This document shows, piece after piece, positions 1 to 7,572 of a stretch of DNA of 64,000 bases (position 1 is the first letter of the stretch; every line of letters begins with the position of its first letter). This DNA is from Lonepinella koalarum (GTDB lineage Bacteria > Pseudomonadota > Gammaproteobacteria > Enterobacterales > Pasteurellaceae), in assembly GCA_030525745.1 (NCBI GenBank), contig JAUNED010000006.1, positions 1 to 64,000 of the forward strand. The letters run 5' to 3'. The translations under genes were made by a program, and so were the position numbers. The notes under the pieces were generated by a model that did no database searches, was not told the origin of the DNA, and was given only the letters and a program-made list of their open reading frames with translations.

Positions 1-158
1 TGTGGTGCGCATTATACGCAAATCAAAATACCTTGCAAGCTGTTTTTTCAAAAAATTTAAAAAAACTTACCGATTGTCTATTTTATATTCAAACCTAACT
101 TTTTTATTACTGAACCGATATGTATTCAAAATAATAAAAACACTTTTCCAGAAAACAT
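1..158. other. AT-rich intergenic sequence
   Basis: No open reading frame with a ribosome binding site and no RNA fold I recognise. It is very AT-rich and forms the upstream flank of the thiamine operon promoter. A gene ending or starting just left of the window cannot be excluded. Confidence 0.5.
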
Positions 159-187
159 TTGCATATTAGTCAAAAATTTTTTAGACT
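159..187 (+). promoter_or_regulatory. Probable promoter of the thiamine salvage operon
   Basis: A -35 like TTGCAT at 159-164 and a -10 like TAGACT at 182-187 are separated by 17 bases. This would start transcription at about 194, a few bases before the TPP riboswitch, which is the expected arrangement. It is a pattern match only. Confidence 0.5.
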
Positions 188-197
188 TAAAGAAAAT

Positions 198-274
198 TTA
201 GTCGGGGTGCCTTTGTAAAAGGCTGAGATGATACCCGTGAACCTGATTCAGTTAATGCTGCCGTAGGAAACTAA
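198..274 (+). promoter_or_regulatory. TPP riboswitch (THI element)
   Basis: The conserved THI-box blocks are present in order: GGGGTGC at 204-210, GGCTGAGAT near 221-229, ACCTGATTCAG near 241-251 and a GTAGGAAA block at 263-270. Helix P1 can form between TTAGT (198-202) and ACTAA (270-274). The element senses thiamine pyrophosphate and lowers expression of the genes downstream when TPP is plentiful. No terminator hairpin lies between it and thiZ, so control of translation is more likely than of transcription. Its position before ABC transporter and thiM genes confirms a thiamine-precursor salvage operon. Confidence 0.95.
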
Positions 275-275
275 T

Positions 276-374
276 ATGATGTCAAACTACACTTCCCAAT
301 TTCTCTCTCTCTTTTCTTACCGCACTTCTTATCAAACTAAATCGTCTACAATTTGGAGGATAAATGTGCGTTGA
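276..374 (+). CDS. Possible leader peptide ORF behind the riboswitch
   Basis: A 32-codon reading frame starts two bases after the riboswitch P1 helix and stops (TGA 372-374) just inside thiZ, so that its end overlaps the thiZ start codon. An AGGA at 265-268, part of the conserved aptamer core, lies 7 bases before its ATG. If real, ligand binding would hide this site, and translation could be coupled to thiZ. The predicted peptide is Ser/Thr-rich and matches nothing I know, so it may be chance. Confidence 0.22.
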   Translation: MMSNYTSQFLSLFSYRTSYQTKSSTIWRINVR

Positions 375-1101
375 AATTTGCCAGCTTCGGCTCGCTTTTG
401 GGCAACAAGTCCTATTTGACCGGTTCAATTTCACTTTGTCTCAAAACAAATGGACAACCCTATTGGGTACAAGCGGTGTGGGAAAATCAACACTGCTACG
501 AGCTATTGCCGGTCTTGAAAATCACTCTGTTCAAGCAGGCCAAATCCGTTTTGCTGACGACACTCGTCTTGCTTGGCTGGCACAAACCGATTCTCTCTAT
601 CCATGGCTATCGCTGGTAGATAACGTTCAACTTCACACGCATTTACGCGGTCAAAAATCGGTGGAAACCAGCCAAAAAGCCGTTTATCTCCTCGAACAAG
701 TAGGATTATCCGATCATCTTCATAAGCCTTGCTACCAGCTTTCCGGTGGACAGCGACAACGTGTTGCCCTTGCTCGTACATTGATGCAAGAGGCTAATTT
801 AATTTTAATGGATGAACCCTTTTCAGCTCTTGATGCCGTCACTCGTCACCAACTGCAAGCCTTAGCCGTAGAATTGTTACGCGGTAAAACGGTACTGCTG
901 ATTACACATGATCCACAAGAAGCCATTCGGGTTAGCGATGAGATTCGTATTCTTCGCGCTCAGCCTGCAGAACTTTCTGCCATTTATCCGCTAACCGGCC
1001 TCACACCCAGAACATTGGGAACTCAAGCACTTTGGCAATTACAACAACAATTGTTTGAAGCATTAACCAGTGAAGGAAAAACAAGTGGGGAACATCTATG
1101 A
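364..1101 (+). CDS. thiZ: ABC transporter ATPase for thiamine precursor (HMP) uptake, ThiZ
   Basis: Cytoplasmic ATPase that should power import of a thiamine pyrimidine precursor together with ThiX and ThiY. The 245-residue protein has a Walker A motif GTSGVGKST at about 35-43, the signature LSGGQ at about 126-130, Walker B LILMDE at about 146-151 and a switch His in ITHDPQEA. The start is fixed by a GGAGGA ribosome site at 355-360. The gene follows a TPP riboswitch and overlaps thiX by four bases, so the two are translationally coupled. The family also includes nitrate/taurine-type ATPases; the riboswitch and the NMT1-type binding protein decide for thiamine precursors. Confidence 0.9.
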   Translation: MCVEICQLRLAFGQQVLFDRFNFTLSQNKWTTLLGTSGVGKSTLLRAIAGLENHSVQAGQIRFADDTRLAWLAQTDSLYPWLSLVDNVQLHTHLRGQKSVETSQKAVYLLEQVGLSDHLHKPCYQLSGGQRQRVALARTLMQEANLILMDEPFSALDAVTRHQLQALAVELLRGKTVLLITHDPQEAIRVSDEIRILRAQPAELSAIYPLTGLTPRTLGTQALWQLQQQLFEALTSEGKTSGEHL

Positions 1102-1859
1102 ACATTTTGCAAAAAATACCGCTTTTTCGACCACTTGTTATCGCATTTTGTTTGCTATTTTTATGGCAAAGTGCGGTCATTTTAGGTGAAATTCCGCCCT
1201 ATTTGCTGCCCTCGCCCTTTGCCGTTTGGCACAAACTCAGCGAAAACATACCGCTCTTATGGAGGCATGCGCAAATTACCCTGCTTGAAATTCTGCTGGG
1301 CTTATTACTCGGCTGTTTATTTGGCTTAGGATCAGCATTACTGCTCACACGTTATCAATGTCTTTCCGGCTTGTTATTACCTATTTTGGTCATTTCACAA
1401 GCCATACCGGTATTTGCGATTGCGCCGTTATTAGTTCTGTGGTTCGGCTATGGACTGGCTTCCAAAATTATGATGACAGTGCTAATTATCTATTTCCCTG
1501 TCACCGCCGCTTGTTTTGACGGTTTACGTAACACACCCAAAACTTGGTTGGATTTGGCAAAAACGCTACAAATTTCACCGCTTGCGATATTGTTTAAAGT
1601 CCGATTACCTGCAGCATTACCCTCACTGGCATCAGGCTTACGCATTGCCGTGTCCGTTGCGCCAATTGGGGCAATTGTCGGTGAATGGGTCGGTTCGTCA
1701 CAAGGCTTGGGCTATCTCATGCTCCACGCCAATGCCAGAATGCAAACTGATCTCATGTTCGCTGCCCTATTTATCCTCATTATACTGGCACTTACCCTCT
1801 ATTTTTTTACCGACCGTCTGCTCAAACGCCTTGTGCCTTGGGTAGCATATTTACATTAA
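1098..1859 (+). CDS. thiX: ABC transporter permease for thiamine precursor, ThiX
   Basis: Inner-membrane permease of the ThiXYZ importer, 253 residues with about six hydrophobic segments. The loop around residues 150-185 (DLAKTLQISP through LPSLASGLRI) is the EAA-type motif that docks to the ATPase. It starts within an ATGA overlap with thiZ and is followed 13 bases later by the binding-protein gene, so all three are one transcription unit. By family it belongs to the BPD permeases used for nitrate, sulfonate and hydroxymethylpyrimidine; specificity is inferred from context. Confidence 0.9.
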   Translation: MNILQKIPLFRPLVIAFCLLFLWQSAVILGEIPPYLLPSPFAVWHKLSENIPLLWRHAQITLLEILLGLLLGCLFGLGSALLLTRYQCLSGLLLPILVISQAIPVFAIAPLLVLWFGYGLASKIMMTVLIIYFPVTAACFDGLRNTPKTWLDLAKTLQISPLAILFKVRLPAALPSLASGLRIAVSVAPIGAIVGEWVGSSQGLGYLMLHANARMQTDLMFAALFILIILALTLYFFTDRLLKRLVPWVAYLH

Positions 1860-1872
1860 ACGGAGAAACACA

Positions 1873-2814
1873 ATGACATTACACCGCACTTTACTTGCCG
1901 TCACCACATTGATGGCGGCTCAAACTCTCATCGCTAAAGAAAAAATCAGCTTGATGTTGGATTGGTTCGTCAATCCTGATCATGCTACCATTATTGTAGC
2001 ACAGCAAAAAGGCTATTTTGCGGAACAAGGGTTAGACGTGGAAATTATCGAACCCGCTGATCCAAGCATGCCACCCAAATTAGTTGCTTCAGGTAAAGCC
2101 GATTTAGCCATAGATTATCAACCACAATTACAGCAACAAGTAGCACAAGGATTACCCTTAATTCGGATCGGCTCATTGATCGCTACGCCACTCAATAGTC
2201 TTGTGGTACTGGATAACGGCAAAATAAACCACATTGCCGATTTGAAAGGAAAGAAAATCGGCTATTCGGTCAATGGATTTGAAGATGCTTTACTGAATGC
2301 AATGTTATCCTCAGCAAATCTCAAAAAAAACGATGTGGAACTCATCAATGTAAACTGGTCACTCTCACCATCCTTACTTTCCGGACAAGTAGATGCCGTG
2401 ATTGGTGCATTCCGTAACTTTGAGCTCAATCAATTGGCATTAGAACAACATAAAGGCAAGGCATTTTTCCCCGAAGAACACGGCGTACCGGCTTATGATG
2501 AATTAATCATTGTCGCTCATAAAGAAAAAATAAACCAACTCAAATTCTCGGCATTTTTGACCGCACTTGAACAGGCAACGGTTTACACCCTAAATCATCC
2601 TGAAGCAGCATGGGAAGCCTTTGTGAGTTACAAACCGCAAGAGCTAAACAACGAACTTAACCGCAGAGCTTGGACAGACACTCTACCTCGCCTTGCCCAT
2701 CGCCCAAGAGCCTTAGATAGCCATCGCTATAAACGCATGGCAGAATTCTTAAATGCCCAAGGATTAGTCAAAGACATCCCTCCATTGGAAAATTATGCAG
2801 TGGAATTAAAATAA
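1873..2814 (+). CDS. thiY: Periplasmic thiamine-precursor (HMP) binding protein, ThiY
   Basis: Substrate-binding protein of the NMT1/THI5-like family, which delivers hydroxymethylpyrimidine-type thiamine precursors to ThiXZ. The 313-residue precursor starts with a signal peptide of about 21 residues (cleavage after LIA). The mature start has the family pattern MLDWFVNPDHAT, followed by GYFAEQGLDVEI and a GKADLAIDYQPQ segment around residue 75. A GGAGAAAC ribosome site lies just before the ATG. It sits between the permease and thiM; an intergenic hairpin (2822-2842) follows. Confidence 0.9.
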   Translation: MTLHRTLLAVTTLMAAQTLIAKEKISLMLDWFVNPDHATIIVAQQKGYFAEQGLDVEIIEPADPSMPPKLVASGKADLAIDYQPQLQQQVAQGLPLIRIGSLIATPLNSLVVLDNGKINHIADLKGKKIGYSVNGFEDALLNAMLSSANLKKNDVELINVNWSLSPSLLSGQVDAVIGAFRNFELNQLALEQHKGKAFFPEEHGVPAYDELIIVAHKEKINQLKFSAFLTALEQATVYTLNHPEAAWEAFVSYKPQELNNELNRRAWTDTLPRLAHRPRALDSHRYKRMAEFLNAQGLVKDIPPLENYAVELK

Positions 2815-2821
2815 TGATCTT

Positions 2822-2842
2822 CCTCATACTCACCGTATGAGG
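2822..2842 (+). other. Intercistronic stem-loop between thiY and thiM
   Basis: A perfect 8-bp stem (CCTCATAC at 2822-2829 with GTATGAGG at 2835-2842) has a 5-base loop and no following T-run. It is therefore not a typical terminator. In transporter operons such hairpins often protect the 3' end of the abundant binding-protein message; that role is inferred here. Confidence 0.5.
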
Positions 2843-2921
2843 CACTATCACCCAATCTGCCCCAACGAGGCTTAGTGTAATGAAACAAGTACAATCCGTA
2901 CTAGAGTTAAAAGGAAAAACG

Positions 2922-3716
2922 ATGAGCTATTTAACCCAAATCCGCCAACAAAATCCACTTATACACAATATCACCAATATTGTCGCCGCAAATTTTTCTG
3001 CCAACGGTCTATTAGCATTAGGTGCATCCCCCTTGATGTCGGCTAACATCGAAGAAATGGAAGAAGTACCGAAAATCAGCAAAGGCTTGGTGATCAATAT
3101 CGGCACCTTGATCGGCAAGGAACTGGAGGCCATGTTGCTTGCCGGCAAAACCGCCAATCACATCGGTATTCCTGTTTTGCTCGACCCTGTCGGCGTGGGC
3201 GCAACAAACTATCGTAAACAGGTCGTGCAAACGTTACTAAACGAGGTTCAATTTTCTGCCATTCGAGGCAATGCCGGTGAATTGGCAACCCTTGCCGGTA
3301 TTGAATGGCAAGCCAAAGGCGTAGATGCCGGAAATGGGAGTGGCAACCTAATAGAGATCGCCCAAACTGTCGCTAAAACATACCGCACTATCGCAGCTAT
3401 CAGTGGTGAAACTGATGTGATCAGCGACGGCAAACGCACAGCATTACTTTCTAACGGTACGCCAATGTTCCCCAAAATCACTGCCTCAGGCTGTTTGTTA
3501 AGTGCTGTCTGCACTGCTTTTTTAAGCGTTGCCGAACCACAGCACTATTTTGAAGCCTTGCTCGAAGCCTGCTCCACCTACGCAATTGCAGGAGAATTGG
3601 CTGCAGAAGGCATAACCCCTACTAATTTAGGGCAATTTTCTACCGCACTTTTAGATCGACTCGCTGAAATAACTCCTGAAATGGTGCGTTCTAAAGAAAA
3701 AATTCAACATATCTAA
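2922..3716 (+). CDS. thiM: Hydroxyethylthiazole kinase ThiM
   Basis: Phosphorylates 4-methyl-5-(2-hydroxyethyl)thiazole, the salvage step for the thiazole half of thiamine. From the chosen start it has 264 residues, the usual family length, and begins [19 protein letters not shown], the typical ThiM N-terminus. The glycine-rich, cysteine-bearing segment [11 protein letters not shown] near residue 200 is the catalytic/ATP region. An in-frame ATG at 2880 would add 14 residues, but an AAGGAA site at 2911-2916 favours 2922. Neither thiD nor thiE is beside it, so these must be elsewhere if salvage is complete. Confidence 0.92.
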   Translation: MSYLTQIRQQNPLIHNITNIVAANFSANGLLALGASPLMSANIEEMEEVPKISKGLVINIGTLIGKELEAMLLAGKTANHIGIPVLLDPVGVGATNYRKQVVQTLLNEVQFSAIRGNAGELATLAGIEWQAKGVDAGNGSGNLIEIAQTVAKTYRTIAAISGETDVISDGKRTALLSNGTPMFPKITASGCLLSAVCTAFLSVAEPQHYFEALLEACSTYAIAGELAAEGITPTNLGQFSTALLDRLAEITPEMVRSKEKIQHI

Positions 3717-3725
3717 GGAAATAAC

Positions 3726-5024
3726 ATGCAACAAAATAGCCCTATCAAAGTGGCTACCGCATCTATGGTCGGTACAGCAATTGAATATTTTGATAATTAC
3801 ATTTACACCATGGCAGCAGTGCTGATTTTCAACACTCAATTTTTTAATAGCACTGATCCTATGTCTAATCAACTGGCCTCTATTGCAACATTGGCATTAG
3901 CGATTTTTGCTCGCCCACTTGGTGCAGCACTGTTCGGACATTTAGGAGATAAATTTGGCCGCAAACGTGCTTTAGTTACCTCTCTTTTATTAATGGGATT
4001 CTCCACTATTGCTATTGGCCTTTTACCAAGTTATGCCAGTTTTGGCATTGGCGCTACCTTATTACTTTGCTTGTGCCGAATTGGGCAAGGTATCGCATTG
4101 GGTGGCGAATGGGCTGGTGCAGCATTAGTGGCTACCGAAAATGCACCGAAAAATCAACGGGGTTGGTTTGGCATTTTCCCACAATTAGGAGCTCCCATTG
4201 GTTTGCTGTTAGCCAATGGCGCTTTTTTCCTCACAACTTTTACATTCGGCCAGCAAGCCTTTTTAGAATGGGCATGGAGAATTCCCTTTATTGCCTCTGT
4301 GATCTTAGTTGCTATCGGTTTATATATCCGTCTGAATTTACACGAAAGTGCGGTCTTTTTAAAAGCAGAATCGGAAGGCAAAATTAAACATTTGCCGTCC
4401 AAAGCTGTCTTTACCGAATATTTCCGTCCGTTCTCACTCGGTGTGTTATTAGCCACCGCAGGTTATGTTCTGTTCTATATTTTGATTGCTTTTGCCCAAG
4501 TTTATGCAAAAAGCCCGACCACCATTTCCGAATTCGGCCACCCACAAGGATTAGGATTAGAGAGTTCGGTATTCACTCGTTTACTACTGATTAATTCAGT
4601 CATTTTTGGGGTTAGTATTGCTTTTTCCGGCATAGGCATTCAAATAATAGGCCGTCGTTTATGGATGTTAATTTTCACAGCTCTCACAGCTCTCTTCGGT
4701 TTATGCTTACCATTATTTTTAACCCATGGTACAGAAACATCTCTTTTCTGGTTCTTAGCCATCGGCATGATCTTGATTGGGGCAACTTTTGGACCTTTAT
4801 CCATTTTATTACCTGAACTTTTCCCAACGGAAGCACGCTATTCAGGTGCTGCACTTTCTTATACCATCGCAGGGGTTTTAGGTGGAAGTGTTGCAACTAT
4901 TGTCGCAATCCAACTCAATACTCACTATGGTATTTTTGGGGTTGGTTTATATTTAACAGCAAGTGCTTTGCTTTCTTGTATTGCATTATGGTTTGTGAAA
5001 GAAACAAAACACGTTGATTTATAA
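3726..5024 (+). CDS. MFS transporter of the metabolite:H+ symporter family, probable thiamine-precursor importer
   Basis: A 432-residue, 12-helix inner-membrane protein of the MHS branch (ProP/KgtP-like). It shows GHLGDKFGRKRAL in the loop after helix 2 and the conserved GGEWAGAALVATENAP segment near residue 125. It starts 9 bases after thiM behind AAGGAAATAAC, so it is co-transcribed under the TPP riboswitch. In H. influenzae a similar MHS protein sits with thiM, and regulon studies proposed that such a carrier takes up the thiazole moiety. That substrate is an inference from operon context; the fold alone would also suit organic acids or betaines. Confidence 0.8.
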   Translation: MQQNSPIKVATASMVGTAIEYFDNYIYTMAAVLIFNTQFFNSTDPMSNQLASIATLALAIFARPLGAALFGHLGDKFGRKRALVTSLLLMGFSTIAIGLLPSYASFGIGATLLLCLCRIGQGIALGGEWAGAALVATENAPKNQRGWFGIFPQLGAPIGLLLANGAFFLTTFTFGQQAFLEWAWRIPFIASVILVAIGLYIRLNLHESAVFLKAESEGKIKHLPSKAVFTEYFRPFSLGVLLATAGYVLFYILIAFAQVYAKSPTTISEFGHPQGLGLESSVFTRLLLINSVIFGVSIAFSGIGIQIIGRRLWMLIFTALTALFGLCLPLFLTHGTETSLFWFLAIGMILIGATFGPLSILLPELFPTEARYSGAALSYTIAGVLGGSVATIVAIQLNTHYGIFGVGLYLTASALLSCIALWFVKETKHVDL

Positions 5025-5030
5025 AATGAA

Positions 5031-5050
5031 AAAGGTGGGCTATAGCCCAC
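5031..5050. terminator. Bidirectional terminator between the thi operon and rclC-like gene
   Basis: A perfect 20-base palindrome, AGGTGGGCTATAGCCCACCT, is preceded by a run of A residues that gives TTTTTCATTTT on the minus strand. It therefore best terminates the minus-strand gene ending at 5073 and may also stop the thi operon message. Confidence 0.75.
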
Positions 5051-5072
5051 CTCAATCTAAATAGTCAACAAT

Positions 5073-5699
5073 TTAGGCTAATTTACGTTTCGCTAAAATA
5101 CGACTTGCACATTCAGCCGCAGCTGTTAAACCACCAGCCATCATAATAATATCTTTAATAATCAAGCGTCCTGCTGCAGATAAATAAGGGAAACCATGAG
5201 CCGGTGTAGGAAAGTCACCCCCTAAGTTAGGCACCCAAGTTTCCGGCGTAAAAATTAGGAATGAAAGCGTAACAATAGACATACCAAAGGTAAGTAATCC
5301 ACCAATCATACCTAATGTAGAATTCCAAATACCTAATAAGGTTAAAATACCGATAGTCACAATCATTGCACCAATGATATAAGAGGCTACATAAGTGCCA
5401 TTCGCTTTATGCCACTCAATATTTTTAGCTACCATTTTGCCTTCCGGATTTTTATAAAGGGTATATTCTTTCACCATTTCCCCCTTACCATTATCCACAA
5501 GATTTGAACCGTTTTTATACATAAAACTCAAAAATGGGCTATTAGAAACGAAATGAGCAATACCGTCAGCTTCATATTGGCAAACTTTTAAGCCTCCGAT
5601 CCATACCATTACGACACAAATAGCAACACGGATAAAGTTGATAAATTGACGTTGCATTGGTGCAACAATTTTGGCGATTAACTCAATAAGTGCGGTCAT
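5073..5699 (-). CDS. RclC/YkgB-family inner-membrane protein (DUF417)
   Basis: The 208-residue membrane protein matches E. coli RclC (YkgB) by eye through landmarks such as the IRVAICVVMVWIGGLKVCQYEADGI helix region, FVSNSPFLSFMY, TLSFLIFTPETWVP and HGFPYLSAAGRLIIKDIIMMAGG. RclC belongs to the reactive-chlorine resistance operon of E. coli, and its biochemical activity is not settled. The start was placed at 5699, because an AAGAGG site lies 8 bases upstream; a longer frame to 5756 reads through the upstream terminator hairpin. The regulator upstream in this locus resembles RclR, which strengthens the assignment. Confidence 0.8.
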   Translation of the reverse strand: MTALIELIAKIVAPMQRQFINFIRVAICVVMVWIGGLKVCQYEADGIAHFVSNSPFLSFMYKNGSNLVDNGKGEMVKEYTLYKNPEGKMVAKNIEWHKANGTYVASYIIGAMIVTIGILTLLGIWNSTLGMIGGLLTFGMSIVTLSFLIFTPETWVPNLGGDFPTPAHGFPYLSAAGRLIIKDIIMMAGGLTAAAECASRILAKRKLA

Positions 5700-5720
5700 A
5701 TATTTACCTCTTTTTAAATA

Positions 5721-5753
5721 TAAAAAAGCCAAAATCCATGAGAGATTTTGGCT
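5721..5753 (-). terminator. Terminator or attenuator between rhodanese and rclC-like genes
   Basis: On the minus strand AGCCAAAATC (5753-5744) pairs with GATTTTGGCT (5736-5727) as a perfect 10-bp stem, followed by six T residues. It ends only about 20 bases before the rclC-like start codon, leaving no room for a clear promoter. Read-through is needed for expression of the downstream gene. Confidence 0.75.
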
Positions 5754-5762
5754 CAATAACGG

Positions 5763-6131
5763 TTATTTCAATCCCTGTTTAACAAGATCATCATAACCAC
5801 CATGATTGGTCACATTACTGTAACCTAATTTTTTAAGCTCGTTCAATGCTGCCTCTGCACGGCGACCTGAACGACAATAGAGATGAATTGGTTCATCTTT
5901 ATTTGGACTGACTTGGGCAATTTTCTCAGCAATTTCCGTGTGAGTAATATTGATTGCACCGGATAAATGTCCTTGAGCAAATTCCTCTGCAGAACGAACA
6001 TCAATCCAAAGACCTTTGGCTTTTTCTTTAATTTGTGTTTGCTCTGTCTCTTGTGGTTGATGAGCATTTACACTAAATGGCATAGCCATAGCTGCCAACA
6101 ACGCACCTAATAATGCTACTTTTTTCATCAT
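5763..6131 (-). CDS. Periplasmic single-domain rhodanese (PspE-like)
   Basis: Small sulfurtransferase of the rhodanese family, 122 residues, with a signal peptide ending SVNA at about residue 23, so it should act in the periplasm. The domain shows LWIDVRSAEEFAQGHLSGAINI and the active-site loop YCRSGRRAE with the catalytic Cys at about residue 86. It lies 6 bases after the AhpD-like gene and shares its promoter. In this setting it may handle sulfane sulfur or oxidised thiols (including thiocyanate-derived oxidants) in the envelope. That role is an inference; rhodaneses have broad in vitro activity. Confidence 0.85.
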   Translation of the reverse strand: MMKKVALLGALLAAMAMPFSVNAHQPQETEQTQIKEKAKGLWIDVRSAEEFAQGHLSGAINITHTEIAEKIAQVSPNKDEPIHLYCRSGRRAEAALNELKKLGYSNVTNHGGYDDLVKQGLK

Positions 6132-6137
6132 TAGATC

Positions 6138-6476
6138 CTATCTTTGTTGATCTACAGCTTCTAAAGCACGCAATGCATAAGTATAAGCCGCACCAGCATT
6201 TAACGCGATAGCTGTTGCTAATGCACCCGCAATTTCGCTTTCTGTTGCACCGGCTTTTGCCGCTTCTTCTGCATGGACGCTGATACAACTTTCACAACGT
6301 GTCGTAATGGCTACTGCCAAAGCAATTAATTCACGGGTTTTATGATCTAATGCTTCTGCTGCAGCTGCAGTCCCTAACGCTTTATAGGCTTCCAACATTT
6401 TTGGATGCTTTTGTCCTAATTTGCCGAAAGATTGTTTTACATGAGCAGTATGTTCTGTCCAGTTATTAAATTGCAT
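6138..6476 (-). CDS. AhpD-like / carboxymuconolactone decarboxylase-family protein (RclX-like)
   Basis: A 112-residue cytoplasmic protein of the CMD/AhpD family. It carries the redox motif RCESCISVH: a CxxC pair with a His four residues after the second Cys, as in the AhpD peroxidase site. This suggests disulfide exchange or peroxidatic activity rather than true decarboxylase activity. It is the first gene of a minus-strand unit whose promoter region is shared with the divergent AraC-type regulator. From memory, P. aeruginosa has an AhpD-like gene (rclX) next to its rclR that is induced by hypochlorite and hypothiocyanite, so the arrangement is recurrent. Confidence 0.85.
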   Translation of the reverse strand: MQFNNWTEHTAHVKQSFGKLGQKHPKMLEAYKALGTAAAAEALDHKTRELIALAVAITTRCESCISVHAEEAAKAGATESEIAGALATAIALNAGAAYTYALRALEAVDQQR

Positions 6477-6579
6477 TTTAAATACCTCTGTTTAGTTATC
6501 AATCAGTAAAATTCGTGTTATTATTGCGATTATTAAACCTAAAACCTATTCAAAAAATCTCATTTCATAGCGAAAAAAT
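6477..6579. promoter_or_regulatory. Divergent promoter region of the rcl-like locus
   Basis: This 103-base gap separates the divergent regulator and AhpD-like gene. It holds a short direct repeat (TAGGTTT twice on the minus strand near 6530-6545) that could be a binding half-site. No convincing -35/-10 pair could be chosen by eye. Confidence 0.4.
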
Positions 6580-7488
6580 ATGCCTGATAGCTTAGATAGA
6601 CTAATACAACTCGCCCAAATTTCAGGGGGGATTAATACACAATGCCATTTTCAAGGAAATTGGTTTGTACAACACCAATTCAAAGCCCAACAAGCTGTTG
6701 TACATATCGTGGTAGAGGGTGAGGGCTATTTAAAAATACATGGAGAACAAAATAGTCGCCGATTAAAAAAAGGCGATATTGTCTTTTTCAGTCGTTCTGC
6801 CGCACATATTTTAAGCAACCAAAGAAGTTGTGGAAATATCACGGATACACCGCAAACGGACATTCAGCACAATATTCAATTAAAATATATAGGACAAGGA
6901 CAAGCTGATTTAAAACTATTTTGTGCCCATTTTTCTTATGATAAACGTGCAGATCTATTCCAAAACTTACCTGAATGGTTGTGTTTAAATTTGCCTGATA
7001 ATATCTTACAACCGATTTTACTCTTGCTGGAACAAGAAGTAGATAACCACAACTTCGGCACACAGCGTGTCATTGACAGCCTGTCAAATGTATTATTAAT
7101 TGCTATTATTCGGGCATATTTAGCTCAAAAACCAAATGATGTCGAAGGTATTTTAAAAGGCATTCAAGACCATCGCTTAAGTAGCTTATTAAATGCGATT
7201 TTAACCTCTCCAGAACAAGATTGGTCAGTAGATAACATGGTGGAATACAGCCATATTTCTCGAGCCCAACTGATGCGTATATTCAAACAAAAAATTGGGC
7301 TTAGTCCCCATGCTTTTGTGCATAAAATTCGTCTACAACAGGCAGCAAAATTACTCCAAACATCGGCAAATTCAGTGCTGAATATCGCTCTTTCAAGTGG
7401 TTTTCAATCTGAACCGCACTTTATTAAAGCTTTTAAAAAAATGTATGACATGACACCAAGTACATATCGTAAGCATAACAAACAATAA
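6580..7488 (+). CDS. AraC-family regulator resembling the hypochlorite sensor RclR
   Basis: A 302-residue regulator with an N-terminal cupin-type sensor (about 5-160) and a C-terminal AraC DNA-binding domain (about 200-300; SRAQLMRIFKQKIGLSPHAF and IALSSGFQSEPHFIKAFKKMY are its two helix-turn-helices). The first 30 residues align without gaps by eye to E. coli RclR, placing Cys22 at the RclR redox Cys21. Cys115 in LKLFCAHFSY falls at the position of RclR Cys89 after a longer loop. RclR is activated when these cysteines are oxidised by HOCl. The gene is divergent from the AhpD-like/rhodanese/RclC-like unit, its likely target. Confidence 0.8.
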   Translation: MPDSLDRLIQLAQISGGINTQCHFQGNWFVQHQFKAQQAVVHIVVEGEGYLKIHGEQNSRRLKKGDIVFFSRSAAHILSNQRSCGNITDTPQTDIQHNIQLKYIGQGQADLKLFCAHFSYDKRADLFQNLPEWLCLNLPDNILQPILLLLEQEVDNHNFGTQRVIDSLSNVLLIAIIRAYLAQKPNDVEGILKGIQDHRLSSLLNAILTSPEQDWSVDNMVEYSHISRAQLMRIFKQKIGLSPHAFVHKIRLQQAAKLLQTSANSVLNIALSSGFQSEPHFIKAFKKMYDMTPSTYRKHNKQ

Positions 7489-7505
7489 AAATGAGAATAA
7501 ATTGC
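7487..7505 (+). promoter_or_regulatory. Candidate Fur box upstream of the TonB-dependent receptor
   Basis: The 19 bases match the Fur consensus GATAATGATAATCATTATC at 13 positions by hand count. They overlap the -35 (TTGCAT, 7502-7507) of a good promoter with -10 TAGAAT (7524-7529) and a 16-base spacer. Iron repression of the receptor-protease pair is the prediction. Confidence 0.45.
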
Positions 7506-7529
7506 ATTTAATTAAAATTGATTTAGAAT
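7502..7529 (+). promoter_or_regulatory. Probable promoter of the TonB-dependent receptor gene
   Basis: TTGCAT (7502-7507) and TAGAAT (7524-7529) with 16 bases between them would start transcription near 7536, about 37 bases before the ATG. The candidate Fur box overlaps the -35. Confidence 0.5.
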
Positions 7530-7572
7530 AGATTACCTCTTTTAGGTTATCTGTTTAAACTCAAGGACACCA

